Shown: positions 37,540 through 45,693 of the stretch, one piece after another | Layout of the letters: each line of letters begins with the position of its first letter | Numbering within the stretch: the stretch's first letter is position 1 | Assembly: GCF_000685075.1 (NCBI RefSeq) | Contig: NZ_BAYD01000080.1 | Span: forward strand, 1 to 46,856 | DNA: 46,856 nt | Source: Paraburkholderia oxyphila NBRC 105797 | GTDB lineage: Bacteria; Pseudomonadota; Gammaproteobacteria; Burkholderiales; Burkholderiaceae | Reading direction: 5' to 3' | Notes under the pieces: model-generated | What the model was told of the DNA's origin: nothing | Seen by the model: only the letters and a program-made list of their open reading frames with translations | The model's database searches: none | Translations under genes and position numbers: made by a program

Positions 37540-37875
37540 TGCATTGATTTTGGACGCACAGGTGGGACGCCAAAAGTATCTGGCCTGAGCATCGCAGTCT
37601 GAGCGCGCAACACCCCAGCGCGTTCCTTTTTAAAGAACTGGCTCGCTAAGCCCGGCAATATCCGGCAGCGGGCCAGCTGTATTTCGAATACCTCCGCCGT
37701 CGGCTATCCGATGGCTTCGCTCGGGCCTGATGGCCTGGGCGCTTTTTCAGATGAACCTCGCAGCTGGACATCGTTCGATCGGATCGAACTGACTCGGTCC
37801 GGTGGTGCGTGCCTGTCATGCGACGGTTTTGTGCGCTATCCGGTCAACTGTGGTATCCGGCTGAGTGGCCATTGA
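37540..37875. other. Gap between DUF4148 and fic
   Basis: This 336-base gap lies between genes whose 3' ends face each other. I see no gene. One perfect dyad, GTTCGATC-G-GATCGAAC (37773-37789), stands out. Confidence 0.4.
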
Positions 37876-39085
37876 TTACTCTTCGGCCCTCTCTACGGAC
37901 TCGAAATCGATCGACGCCTGATGAGCGGTCGGCCGTTCAATCGGTGCCGGAATGAATCCGTGCTGCGCCAGGGATCTCATCACTCCACGAATCAGGTAGC
38001 TGTTTGCGAAACAGGCGACGTACGTTCTCGCGCCCTGCTCGATCGGCTGCAACATATTCCGCTCCACGAGCTTCTTGACCTGGTACGTGCGTTGGTTCGG
38101 TGTTTGCCCGGCCAAGATGTCGGAAAAGTCAGCCGCCTTGACGGACTGGGCATTGATTGCGCGCCCGAGCATGGCCGCTTCGACCTTGGTTATGAGTTTC
38201 CGCTCTTCTGCATACTCAAGCGCGGGACCCAAAATGTTTTCTCGCAGGTACGCAAAACTCGTTAGTTGGTCGACCTTTCTTATCTCAACCAGAATCCCCT
38301 GGAGAACGTAGATGCACCACTCCTCCAGTCCTTCGTTAGTTCCCTGATCAGCCCGTGCGAGCATCTCATAGTATTTTTCACGGTCGTTGCAGAACACGGC
38401 GACCGGATTCAGTATCCGGCCGCCTTCCTTGACGTTGAATCCATACTTGATGAGCAACGCGTAGGTCAGCAGGCGCACCACACGCCCATTTCCATTGCTG
38501 AACGGGTGAATCCAGCCAAACCGATGATGCGCCAATGCGACTTTCATCAACCCATACTTGGGCTGATGCTGCTCGTTAATGAAGCCGACCAACGCCTGCA
38601 TGTACTCAGGCACGAGGACAGCCTCCGGGGGCAAATGCGCGGATTGATTGATCCGGACTGCCCGCGTCCTGTAAGCGTCTGGAGTACGGTCGCCTTCGCG
38701 CGTGAGGTCCTTGACCGTCAAGGCATGAAGCTCGCGTATAAAGTGGTCCGTAATCGTGTCGCCGGGCTTCATCGCGTCGTCGATGTAGCTCATCGCCGCC
38801 TCGATATTCGCGATCTCGCGGAGCGGGTCGCTCTCTTCTTGCCGACCCTCGACCTTGCTCTCGATGTAGTCAGCCAGAGTTGTATGATTGCCCTCGATGC
38901 GAGCTGACCCCAAGCTTTCCAGGGTGTGGAAGATGCTTTTGAGCTGGAAGAAAATGCTGGGAGGGGCGTCTCCCTGCAACTCGAGCCGACGCAGGTGTTC
39001 AAGTTCCGTCAGCACATCCGACCAATGGCGAGTCTGACGATGGGTTGAGGAGGCGTAGCTCGTGATGTTTGAACAGCGGGTCCAT
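37876..39085 (-). CDS. Fic-family adenylyltransferase, class II, with an apparent 5' frameshift
   Basis: Fic enzymes transfer AMP or another nucleotide moiety to hydroxyl groups of target proteins. The catalytic motif HPFSNGNGRVVRLL lies at 38468-38509. The N-terminal inhibitory helix has the S-x3-E-G motif (SARIEGNHTTL), making this a self-inhibited class II Fic. A C-terminal winged-helix part follows (QRTYQVKKLVERNMLQPIEQ). The main frame is open upstream to 39237, but that part does not look like protein. A different frame from ATG 39085 reads MDPLFKHHELRLLNPSSDSP, which fits the conserved family start. It joins the main frame only if one C at 39018-39019 is removed, giving DVLTELEHLRR and about 402 residues. 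The gene is either a recent pseudogene, a sequencing error, or starts within the main frame. Confidence 0.82.
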
Positions 39086-39476
39086 GATCTTGAATGGCCA
39101 TGTGCAGGAACTTGAACTCTATTCGCTAACTCCTTGCTATATAAGAATTTTTCTTGTTGTTTCGCAGAATTTTTCTTGAATTGGCGTTGCGCGCAACTTG
39201 AAACTATCTTGCCCGGATCTTGACGGGGGCAGACCATCCTGGGGAGCTGCAGGTTTTCAATGATGTAAAAGGGACAATAGCCAACGTTTCCGCCAGAGGC
39301 TCGATGCGCCGCTCATCACGACTTCTGGCGAGGTTGCGGGATGCGCTTTGGGTACACATTTAGGTACACAAAATCCCTCAGAATTAACAACAGCCTTACT
39401 CAGCAAGCCTCAGCGGTTAGTCGCAAGGTTTTGTATCGAAATGACCGGACGCCTCACGTTACTCGAAGTCGACCCA
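39086..39476. other. Divergent fic / exported-protein intergenic region
   Basis: This AT-rich gap holds the twin 13-base repeats at 39144-39178, a TATATA-like -10 for fic near 39138-39144 (minus strand), and no gene. Confidence 0.5.
39144..39178. repeat. Twin 13-base direct repeats upstream of fic (probable operator)
   Basis: AGAATTTTTCTTG occurs twice, at 39144-39156 and 39166-39178, with a period of 22 bases (two helical turns). Each copy is itself close to a palindrome (AGAA-TTT-TTCT). They overlap the likely fic promoter. Confidence 0.6.
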
Positions 39477-39887
39477 ATGAAACACCGCCCCATGACCCCA
39501 ATCGTCGTATCGCTACTTACAGCAGCCCTCGCAACCACGAGCGCGCTTGCAATGGCCGAGACATCCCCGGGCAGCAACACGTCGAACGAATCGTGCGCCA
39601 TCGGCTACGTCACCGGCGTGGGCGGTTCGGCGCAAAGCTTTCGCGAATACCAGTCGAGCGACAATAAATATCGCTACCTGGCCGACAATCCCATCCAGTG
39701 CCAGGTTTCCGAGGAAGGACGTGCGTCCAACTGCGTTGGCGTCGTCAGTTTGCGCAACGAGCGAGTGAGCGTGTATGACGACAGCGGCGACACGACGATG
39801 TCGGTCGTCACGCGCGTGGAACTCGAGCACGGCACCTATCCGGTGATCATCGTCGTACGCAAGCAGGACGTTCGCTGCGAGGAGTGA
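39477..39887 (+). CDS. Small exported protein of unknown function
   Basis: The 136-residue product has a signal peptide (TPIVVSLLTAALATTSALAM, cleavage near AMA). The mature part has four cysteines (ESCAIG, IQCQVS, SNCVGV and RCEE at the end), which could form two disulfides in the periplasm. The family is not recognised. The start is either 39477 or an in-frame ATG at 39492; neither has a strong ribosome-binding site. Confidence 0.65.
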   Translation: MKHRPMTPIVVSLLTAALATTSALAMAETSPGSNTSNESCAIGYVTGVGGSAQSFREYQSSDNKYRYLADNPIQCQVSEEGRASNCVGVVSLRNERVSVYDDSGDTTMSVVTRVELEHGTYPVIIVVRKQDVRCEE

Positions 39888-40305
39888 GCGCAGCGCGAGC
39901 GCTCCCCCCTCCCCACTGCTCACACCACTCAGACCACTTTCGAGACCGAATGCGCGAGCCGCAACAGGTCGTCGAACTGCGTGATCAATTCGAAACACAC
40001 GAGAACATGGGTTGTGGGCCATTCCGCTGATTTTTTCATATGAAAAGCGGTCTTGCGCCAAAACCCAGACACACTATTTCGCCCCAAAGCTGCAACGGAA
40101 ATAGCGCATCGTAAATTCCGCAAAATCCACAAAGGTAAGGAATCGAAAGCAAGTGTAAGTAACGCACGCCGCCATGCGGGACGCTGCGAAACCGGCTGGC
40201 CACGGCTCCTGCCTCACCGGTCCTGCGGAGCCGTAAACTCCCGTCACATATCGTTTCGTTTTCCCACGTAGCGCGCACCAACAATAGGTGCATTGGGAGA
40301 AAACG
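39888..40305. other. Gap between two small exported-protein genes
   Basis: This 418-base region is AT-richer than average. A short minus-strand frame at 39929-40039 was considered and not accepted. No other feature is seen apart from the likely promoter of the lipoprotein gene at its right end. Confidence 0.35.
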
Positions 40306-40506
40306 ATGAAGACAATCCGACTCTGTTGCGCAATCGCGCTAGCCACGGGGCTTGCGAGCCTCACAGGCTGCGTCGTCGCCCCACCCTATGCCTATGCGCC
40401 GGCGCCGGCCTACGGTTATGGCTATGCGCCGGGCTACTATGCGGCGCCGTCCGTCGATATTGGGGTCGGCTTTGGCGGCTACTACGGCCATGGCTGGCGA
40501 CACTAA
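40306..40506 (+). CDS. Small Tyr/Gly/Pro-rich lipoprotein
   Basis: The 66-residue product has a lipoprotein signal (IRLCCAIALATGLASLTGCV with lipobox LTGC), followed by a Tyr/Ala/Pro-rich stretch (YAYAPAPAYGYGYAPGYYAA) and a Gly-rich end (GVGFGGYYGHGWRH). Small proteins of this composition are common in Burkholderiaceae and their function is unknown. GGGAG lies seven bases before the ATG. Confidence 0.75.
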   Translation: MKTIRLCCAIALATGLASLTGCVVAPPYAYAPAPAYGYGYAPGYYAAPSVDIGVGFGGYYGHGWRH

Positions 40507-40722
40507 GTGCAACGACACAACACCAGGATATGCCCCGATTCGAGCCTGCCGGGCGCATTGCGAGTGGGCTCGACACGCCTATTGACAAGGGTCCGGCGCG
40601 GGGGGCGCGCTGCCCTCCTCGCCCCCTATCCATTGTGATAGCTGTACACGCTTTTCCAGCGCACTAGAGTGGCAGGACGACGTATCCAACAATGAGATCT
40701 GGACGGATCCTCGGGGCGCACA

Positions 40723-40938
40723 GTGAAATTCATCGATCAGGAAATTGCGCACATCATGCGCGTCATGGTGCCGTCGCTGCTCTCGGAGGGCACGATCCCC
40801 ATTCTTTCGTTCGACTATTGGCAGCGGCGCCTTTCGAATCTGCTCGATACTGCACAGCTCTCGCACGCCCAGTTTTGTACGATTGACTCGCTCATGACGC
40901 AACTCGAGCGCCTCCAGACAAGGCGCGCTGCGGCCTGA
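40723..40938 (+). CDS. Small protein of the QEIAHI family (paralogue of 20329-20610)
   Basis: The 71-residue product (KFIDQEIAHIMRVMVPSLLS) starts with GTG and aligns over its full length with the 93-residue protein at 20329-20610. Conserved positions include QEIAHI-x-RVM, DYWQRRLSNLL and LSHAQFCTIDSLMTQLE. It lacks that protein's C-terminal extension. The function is unknown. It is followed by a terminator at 41019-41048, which supports it as a transcription unit of its own. Confidence 0.78.
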   Translation: MKFIDQEIAHIMRVMVPSLLSEGTIPILSFDYWQRRLSNLLDTAQLSHAQFCTIDSLMTQLERLQTRRAAA

Positions 40939-41018
40939 ACGCACTACCGACCTGCCCACCGCCTTCATAGCGGCACGGCACAACCGATTGTCCTCGCCAT
41001 GTAACCCGAGCATGGATT

Positions 41019-41048
41019 AGCCCGCCAAAGAGCGGGCTTCTTTCTTTT
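41019..41048 (+). terminator. Terminator after the 71-residue small-protein gene
   Basis: AGCCCGC, loop CAAAGA and GCGGGCT are followed by TCTTTCTTTT. It lies about 80 bases after the gene stop. Confidence 0.75.
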
Positions 41049-41099
41049 CGGCAAGCCACTGCAATCGCGCCAGCGATCTCTTCAGATCCATTCGCAGAC

Positions 41100-41128
41100 A
41101 AAAAAATGCCGCGGCAGGGGCCGCGGCC
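41100..41128 (-). terminator. Minus-strand terminator before the protease gene
   Basis: On the minus strand GCCGCGGC-CCCT-GCCGCGGC is followed by ATTTTTTT. It lies 20 bases beyond the end of the short frame at 41148-41339, and is the main evidence for transcription of that frame. Confidence 0.8.
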
Positions 41129-41147
41129 AAGAGCTTGCCACTACTAA

Positions 41148-41339
41148 CTACGCGGCGCGAGGGGACGTCGCCGCCAAATCATTGTCGCGGCTCGCTTCTT
41201 GACCATCAATGGCTGAGTCGTCGATATGACAATCGTTAACCTTTGTGGCGGCAAGAGCTTCCGACCCTCGATGCGCGGCCTCCCGCATCCAGTTTGCGAA
41301 ATCGGCGGACATCTTGAAATTGCCGCGTATTCCCCGCAT
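41148..41339 (-). CDS. Possible small protein of unknown function
   Basis: A 63-codon frame (RGIRGNFKMSADFANWMREA at the start) ends 20 bases before a strong minus-strand terminator. The composition is plausible for a soluble acidic protein, but no ribosome-binding site is clear. The start could be the internal ATG of MSADFANWM. Its promoter would have to overlap the start of the divergent protease gene. The terminator makes a transcript likely; translation is uncertain. Confidence 0.4.
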   Translation of the reverse strand: MRGIRGNFKMSADFANWMREAAHRGSEALAATKVNDCHIDDSAIDGQEASRDNDLAATSPRAA

Positions 41340-41371
41340 GTACGGCCCACATTCACCGGAGAACTCTGACC

Positions 41372-42400
41372 GTGGGAAGCCGACCCTCCTTCATCGACGA
41401 TCTCGCTCGCGACCTTTCGTCTGATGGCGCACGCCCTCGCGCTGAGGACGACGGCGCCCTCCTCGACGCCTATTCGCGAACCGTCATCGGGGCACTCGAA
41501 CGTGTCCAGCAATCAGTCGCCCATATTGCCGTCGAGCGCAGAACGCCCGGCAACGCCGCCGTGCGCGGTGGCGCCGGCTCGGGTTTTCTGTTCACGCCCG
41601 ACGGCTATCTGCTCACCAATAGCCACGTCGTTCACGGCGCAAGCGCGCTGCGCGTCACACTTGCCGACGGTTCGACCTATGAAGCCGATCTCATCGGCGA
41701 CGACCCGAGCACCGATCTCGCCGTGCTGCGCATCGGCGCGTCCGAGGTTCTGCCGCACGCCGAGCTCGGCGAATCAGCGAAGCTGCGCGTCGGACAGATC
41801 GCGATTGCCGTAGGCAGTCCGCTGGGCCTCGCGCAAACCGTGACCACGGGCGTGGTCTCCGCGCTCGGCCGTTCGCTGCGCTCGAACTCCGGGCGCATGA
41901 TCTACGACGTGATCCAGACCGACGCCGCGCTCAATCCCGGCAATTCCGGTGGTCCGCTCGTGAACTCTGCGGGCCAGGTGATCGGCGTGAATACCGCGAT
42001 CATTCCCGGCGCACAGGCCATCTGCTTCGCCACGGCCATCGACACCGCGAAATGGGTCATCACGCAACTCTTCACTCACGGACGCGTGCGGCGCGCACAC
42101 GTCGGCATTGCCGGCACCACTGTGCCGGTCGCGCGCAAGGTGCAGCGTTATTTCGAACTCCCAACGACTGGTGGCGTGCGTGTGATGGAGATCGTCAAGG
42201 GAAGCCCAGCCGCGCTCGGTGGTCTTCGGGTGGACGATACGATCGTCGCGATCGACGGCCTGGCCGTCGATGGAATCGATGCGCTGCAGCGCTTGCTCGA
42301 CGCTTCGCGCATCGGGCGCGCGGTGGAGTTCACCGTGGTCCGGCTCACGCAAAAGCTGAATCTGCAGGTCACGCCTGTAGAACAGGCGGTTTTGATCTAG
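41372..42400 (+). CDS. HtrA/DegQ-like serine protease without export signal
   Basis: The 342-residue product has a trypsin-like fold with the full catalytic triad: His85 (LLTNSHVVHG), Asp115 (STDLAVLR) and Ser192 (NPGNSGGPL). One C-terminal PDZ domain follows (GVRVMEIVKGSPAALGGLRV). Unlike DegP/DegQ/DegS it begins SRPSFIDDLARDLSSDGARP, with no signal peptide or membrane anchor, so it is expected in the cytoplasm. The first ~45 residues form a helix unlike DegS. It starts with GTG after GGAG. The substrate is unknown. Confidence 0.9.
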   Translation: MGSRPSFIDDLARDLSSDGARPRAEDDGALLDAYSRTVIGALERVQQSVAHIAVERRTPGNAAVRGGAGSGFLFTPDGYLLTNSHVVHGASALRVTLADGSTYEADLIGDDPSTDLAVLRIGASEVLPHAELGESAKLRVGQIAIAVGSPLGLAQTVTTGVVSALGRSLRSNSGRMIYDVIQTDAALNPGNSGGPLVNSAGQVIGVNTAIIPGAQAICFATAIDTAKWVITQLFTHGRVRRAHVGIAGTTVPVARKVQRYFELPTTGGVRVMEIVKGSPAALGGLRVDDTIVAIDGLAVDGIDALQRLLDASRIGRAVEFTVVRLTQKLNLQVTPVEQAVLI

Positions 42401-42495
42401 ACGATGAGCGCGCGCGGCTGCCTTCAGGTTTCCGAGAGGCAGCCGTGTGTCAGCGCGATTAATCCAAAATTGATTGGCATATCGAACTATCGAAT

Positions 42496-42894
42496 TTACC
42501 AGCCGGCGGGCTGCCCGTAGCCGTCGTCATACTGTGCGGGCGGCGGCGGCGCAGGTTGTGCCGGCGCACACTGCACGTAGCGGCCCGAGTATTGGTCGTA
42601 GCAACCGCCTGGCGCCGGTGCGGGCGCGGCGACGTAGACCGGAGCCTGTTCCGCGTAGACCGGAGCCTGTTCCGCATAGACCGGAGCGGCCACCGGTGCC
42701 GGCTCGGCATAGACCGGGGGCGGCGCCTGATAAACCACCGCTGGGGCGCTGTTGATCGCGGCACCCACAACCGCACCGATCAGCGCGCCGCCGACCAGTG
42801 CACCCACCACATCGCCGCCATTATCATGCGCGCTGGCCGGGCCAGCCACCATCACGCATCCCGCCGTCAGCAGTACGGCTGCAATCTTTCGCAT
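42496..42894 (-). CDS. Exported protein with glycine zipper and APVYAEQ repeats
   Basis: The 132-residue product has a signal peptide (RKIAAVLLTAGCVMVAGPAS, then AHDN). A glycine-zipper hydrophobic segment (GALVGGALIGAVVGAAINSA) follows, then a Pro/Ala/Tyr repeat region (VYAEPAP, APVYAEQ twice, APVYVAAPAP) and a C-terminal part with two Cys (GGCYDQYSGRYVQCAP). It is probably an envelope-associated protein. The family resembles other glycine-zipper proteins and the function is unknown. Confidence 0.75.
   Translation of the reverse strand: MRKIAAVLLTAGCVMVAGPASAHDNGGDVVGALVGGALIGAVVGAAINSAPAVVYQAPPPVYAEPAPVAAPVYAEQAPVYAEQAPVYVAAPAPAPGGCYDQYSGRYVQCAPAQPAPPPPAQYDDGYGQPAGW
42635..42687 (-). repeat. 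21-base tandem repeat inside the exported-protein gene
   Basis: TAGACCGGAGCCTGTTCCGCG (plus strand) occurs at 42635-42655 and again at 42656-42676, with one A for G. A partial third copy follows to 42687. It encodes the APVYAEQ repeats. Confidence 0.85.
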
Positions 42895-43055
42895 GTTGTT
42901 CTCCTCGAGAACCGTTCGAATCCATGCGTGGGATTGTGGGTGCGAAGCCAGGATACAGGTGCTGCAAGTGGTAACGACGAATTACGCGAGCGATGAATTA
43001 GCGGATGCCGGCGCAGCGCGTGGGAATTGACGGCAGGCGCAGGCGCACACACCGG

Positions 43056-43280
43056 TCATGCGTCATCGTCAGGATGAGCAGGCAAGGTGCTGTGATCGGC
43101 TGTTTGCGACGCGCCGCGCGCGTCTTCCCTGGCAGACTCGGACGTATCGGGGCCGCGCTCGTGCGCAACGCCGTCCTCACGCTTGCCGGCGCCAGGACAG
43201 AGCAGGGTGAGCGCGATGGAACACACCATCAGCGCGAACAGCGAAAGGAAATACGCCATCCAGGAGAACTCGAATTCCAC
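43056..43280 (-). CDS. Small single-pass membrane protein (74 residues)
   Basis: The product begins with GTG and reads EFEFSWMAYFLSLFALMVCS with one membrane helix (residues ~8-28, continuing IALTLLCPGAG). A hydrophilic, acidic C-terminal tail follows (EDGVAHERGPDTSESAREDA). GGGAGG lies five bases upstream. It follows a 53-codon membrane-protein gene by 94 bases on the same strand. The function is unknown. Confidence 0.7.
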   Translation of the reverse strand: MEFEFSWMAYFLSLFALMVCSIALTLLCPGAGKREDGVAHERGPDTSESAREDARGASQTADHSTLPAHPDDDA

Positions 43281-43374
43281 GAGTGCCTCCCACGCTCAAG
43301 CGCGTCCCCCCGCGTGGCGCGCGGGCTATGTGCCCGGGAATCAGCCCGGGCTGCAATCCTGCCACTGGAGGAGC

Positions 43375-43536
43375 TCAGTGGTGCAGGATGCTACGCAGCG
43401 GATGACGCCAGTCGATATGAGGAGCCCCCGCTTGCACGCGCTGCCTATGCTCCTCGAGGATTTCGTCGGAAAACAGGAAGACGACAATGACGAGGGGTAT
43501 AACCAGAAACGCGCCCAGTATTACGTGTTCGATCAC
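43375..43536 (-). CDS. Very small membrane protein (53 residues)
   Basis: A frame of 53 codons starts with GTG at 43536, five bases after a strong GGAGG (CAGGAGGTTATC). It reads IEHVILGAFLVIPLVIVVFL, a hydrophobic membrane helix, then a charged and basic end (EEHRQRVQ, RHPLRSILHH). TACAAT, a good -10, lies about 35 bases upstream of the start (minus strand). It precedes the 74-residue protein at 43056 on the same strand, so the two probably form a small membrane-protein operon. Confidence 0.65.
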   Translation of the reverse strand: MIEHVILGAFLVIPLVIVVFLFSDEILEEHRQRVQAGAPHIDWRHPLRSILHH

Positions 43537-43815
43537 GATAACCTCCTGGTTGTCAAGCGGTGCGGTTCCATTGTAGCCGGAAAGCTACAGCGTGCGCGAC
43601 AGGTGATTACCTGGTCTTGCGAGCGAAGGTGGGCCGCCGCACGCATACTGTGCCGCAGCGTGCGTGCCCGGGCGGTAATGGCAGAGCATGAGCGGGCCGG
43701 CGGACTCGGCCAGGCGCAGGCGCGCGGCGCAGGACGGCGCCGCGGATCAGGTGCGAGCCGCGCCGACCAGGTGCAAGCAGGGATTGCGAACCGGCGGCCC
43801 CAGGAGTAAACGCGC

Positions 43816-44442
43816 TCAGGCCGCCGACTTCTTCCACGCCGCGGCGAAAAGCCCCGCGCCGATCAACAGCGAACCGCCGGTGCGATTGACGAGACGCTGC
43901 ACACGCGGGCTGCGCACCGCCTTGCGTGCGGCCGCCGCGAGCAAGGCGTAGCCGAACGCATTGAGCGTGGCGAGGGTGAGGAACGTGGCCTCGAACACAA
44001 CGATCTGGGGCAGCGCGGCTGCATGCGGGTCGATGAACTGCGGCACGAAGGCGACGAAGAAAATGATGCTCTTCGGATTGAGCGCGGTGACGGCGTAGGC
44101 GTGCGCGAAGATTCGGCCGGTGCGGGTTTCGGAGGTATCGGGTGCATCAGCAGTGCTCACGGGCGCGCACCAAAGCTTGATGCCCAGATAAATCAGATAC
44201 GCGGCGCCAACCCACTTGAGCATCGAAAAGAGCGCGGCAGAGGCGGCCAGGATCACGCCGAGGCCGAGCATGGATGCCGTCATCGCAGTGAAGTCGCCGA
44301 GCGCGACGCCTGCGGTCGTCGCCAGCGCGTAGCGGCGGCCATGGCCAAGCGCATAGGACACGACGAGCAGGACGGTGGGTCCGGGAATGGCAACGAGAAC
44401 GGCCGACGCGATCGCGAACGGCAACCAGTGGGCGAGGGTCAT
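43816..44442 (-). CDS. LysE/RhtB-family amino-acid exporter
   Basis: The 208-residue product has about six membrane helices and the family start FAIASAVLVAIPGPTVLLVV, with YLIYLGIKLW, then LNPKSIIFFVAFVPQFI. It is a second RhtB-like transporter besides 6261-6914, and the two share only family-level similarity. GGAG lies six bases before the ATG. The substrate is unknown. Confidence 0.88.
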   Translation of the reverse strand: MTLAHWLPFAIASAVLVAIPGPTVLLVVSYALGHGRRYALATTAGVALGDFTAMTASMLGLGVILAASAALFSMLKWVGAAYLIYLGIKLWCAPVSTADAPDTSETRTGRIFAHAYAVTALNPKSIIFFVAFVPQFIDPHAAALPQIVVFEATFLTLATLNAFGYALLAAAARKAVRSPRVQRLVNRTGGSLLIGAGLFAAAWKKSAA

Positions 44443-45005
44443 GGGTTTCTCCAGTGCGGAAGCCCGATTTATCCACGAAGATTGCAGTCGTGCAAGTGAA
44501 GGTGAAAGCGTTTTTCACGCATCGAGCGCCAGGTAGAACGACACCCCGGTGCTTGCCTGGCATCGTTTTTATTCTGCATTCGGTGACTAACTGATGCGGC
44601 GCCCGAACTACTGTGCTTCGACTTGATGTGCACCGCGTCAAACACGCGGCCAATGTATTGAAGCACTTCATTCTCACACTCTTGCGCGTGAATCAAACAG
44701 TCTTTGAGCGGCATCTGCCTTGTCTTGCAGGGGGGAGCGCCGGGCTCGATGGCATTCACGCTCCAGCCAATCGCGCTGGAACACAGTCTGGCAGGTTTTA
44801 ACGGCCCCTAAACCCGCTGTGTCAACGCATGACTGCTGCGCTCGCACACAAGTTCTTCTTGCAGTCCTCTTGCCGTCTTCTAGATTGAAAAAGTCGGGTC
44901 GTGAGTGGAAGTTAAATACATAGCTAACCTGAGTATAAGCCCGCAGTTCTATACGGGATCGGAGTAAGCCGTAAAGTGCCAGCTCTGATAAGACAGGAGG
45001 CAATC
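44443..45005. other. Gap between the LysE gene and the exported-protein gene
   Basis: This 563-base stretch is AT-richer than the genes. One minus-strand frame at 44469-44759 was weighed and not accepted. I see no RNA gene or mobile element. The right end holds the promoter and GGAGG of the next gene. Confidence 0.4.
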
Positions 45006-45347
45006 ATGAAAATGCTATTCGCTATGACCGCATTCACCGCCGGTCTCTTTTGCGCCGTTTCCGCTCAGGCGCAGGATTTCGTCGTGAAACCACAGCAAAC
45101 CGTGCAATTCAAGGCCGGTTCGTATGGCTGCCTCTCCAAGGACAAGCTCGACGCGGTTTCCATGCACGAGCAAGCCGGCGAGCATCAGCAAGTCCAGGAG
45201 TATTTCGCCGATTACCGTTGCCTCTCCACGCCTGAGAATCAGTCGTTTCGCGTCGTGCGCGTAGTGGGCCACGACGTCGAGTTCGTCAACGCGGCGAACA
45301 CAGACGATCAAGGCCTCTGGACCACCGACCGCTTCATCAAGCAGTAA
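45006..45347 (+). CDS. Small exported protein of unknown function
   Basis: The 113-residue product has a signal peptide (KMLFAMTAFTAGLFCAVSAQ, cleavage after AQA). The mature domain starts DFVVKPQQTVQFKAGSYGCL, with two cysteines (YGCL and YRCL) likely to form a disulfide. The end is DDQGLWTTDRFIKQ. AGGAGG lies six bases before the ATG. It is periplasmic and not assigned to a family I recognise. Confidence 0.75.
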   Translation: MKMLFAMTAFTAGLFCAVSAQAQDFVVKPQQTVQFKAGSYGCLSKDKLDAVSMHEQAGEHQQVQEYFADYRCLSTPENQSFRVVRVVGHDVEFVNAANTDDQGLWTTDRFIKQ

Positions 45348-45693
45348 CGCACGCAAGCTCGAGCCCGGCGCGCTAGCCAACCGCCGGTCTCTACGCATCT
45401 CGCGCGGGCCATGCCGCTCGCGCAACGCCCGTTGTGCCAACGCTCCAAAGGCGTGCCGCAAGCGCGCCGGGGCCTTTGCACGCCGCCCGCCGCGAGCGGC
45501 CTGCGCGCCCTGATCGGGTCTTCAATCGGCCCGCCTGTCTCGATCCCGTCATTGCACCGTCATTTTCGCGACCGACCATCCTGATGGCCCAGCGCGCCGC
45601 TGTCCGATGATTGCGGCACAGGATGTGCTGGAAACTCGCTATCATGTGCGGCTTTTGCGCGGCGCGGAACTCGCGCTGGACTCGGTACCCGGT
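45348..45693. other. Gap upstream of the YaeQ gene
   Basis: This 346-base, GC-rich stretch shows no gene or clear regulatory site. Confidence 0.35.

Noticed and set aside
39086..39237. N-terminal extension of the Fic frame beyond 39085
   Set aside because: The frame is open upstream, but the reading is Arg/Ser/Cys-rich and unlike any Fic N-terminus. It overlaps the likely promoter and operator repeats, so it is probably not translated.
39929..40039. Minus-strand frame of 36 codons (MKKSAEWPTTHVLVCFELIT at its start)
   Set aside because: The sequence looks somewhat protein-like, but it has no Shine-Dalgarno signal and no terminator, and it is too short to judge alone. It could be a gene remnant.
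37053..41000. Genomic island or prophage around the fic gene
   Set aside because: Composition shifts mildly to AT, but no integrase, tRNA attachment site, terminal repeats or phage genes are present in this segment.
44469..44759. Minus-strand frame of 96 codons upstream of the second LysE gene
   Set aside because: No ribosome-binding site, His/Ser/Arg-rich end, no recognised domain, and a composition that changes midway. It could be a decayed gene, but there is no positive support.
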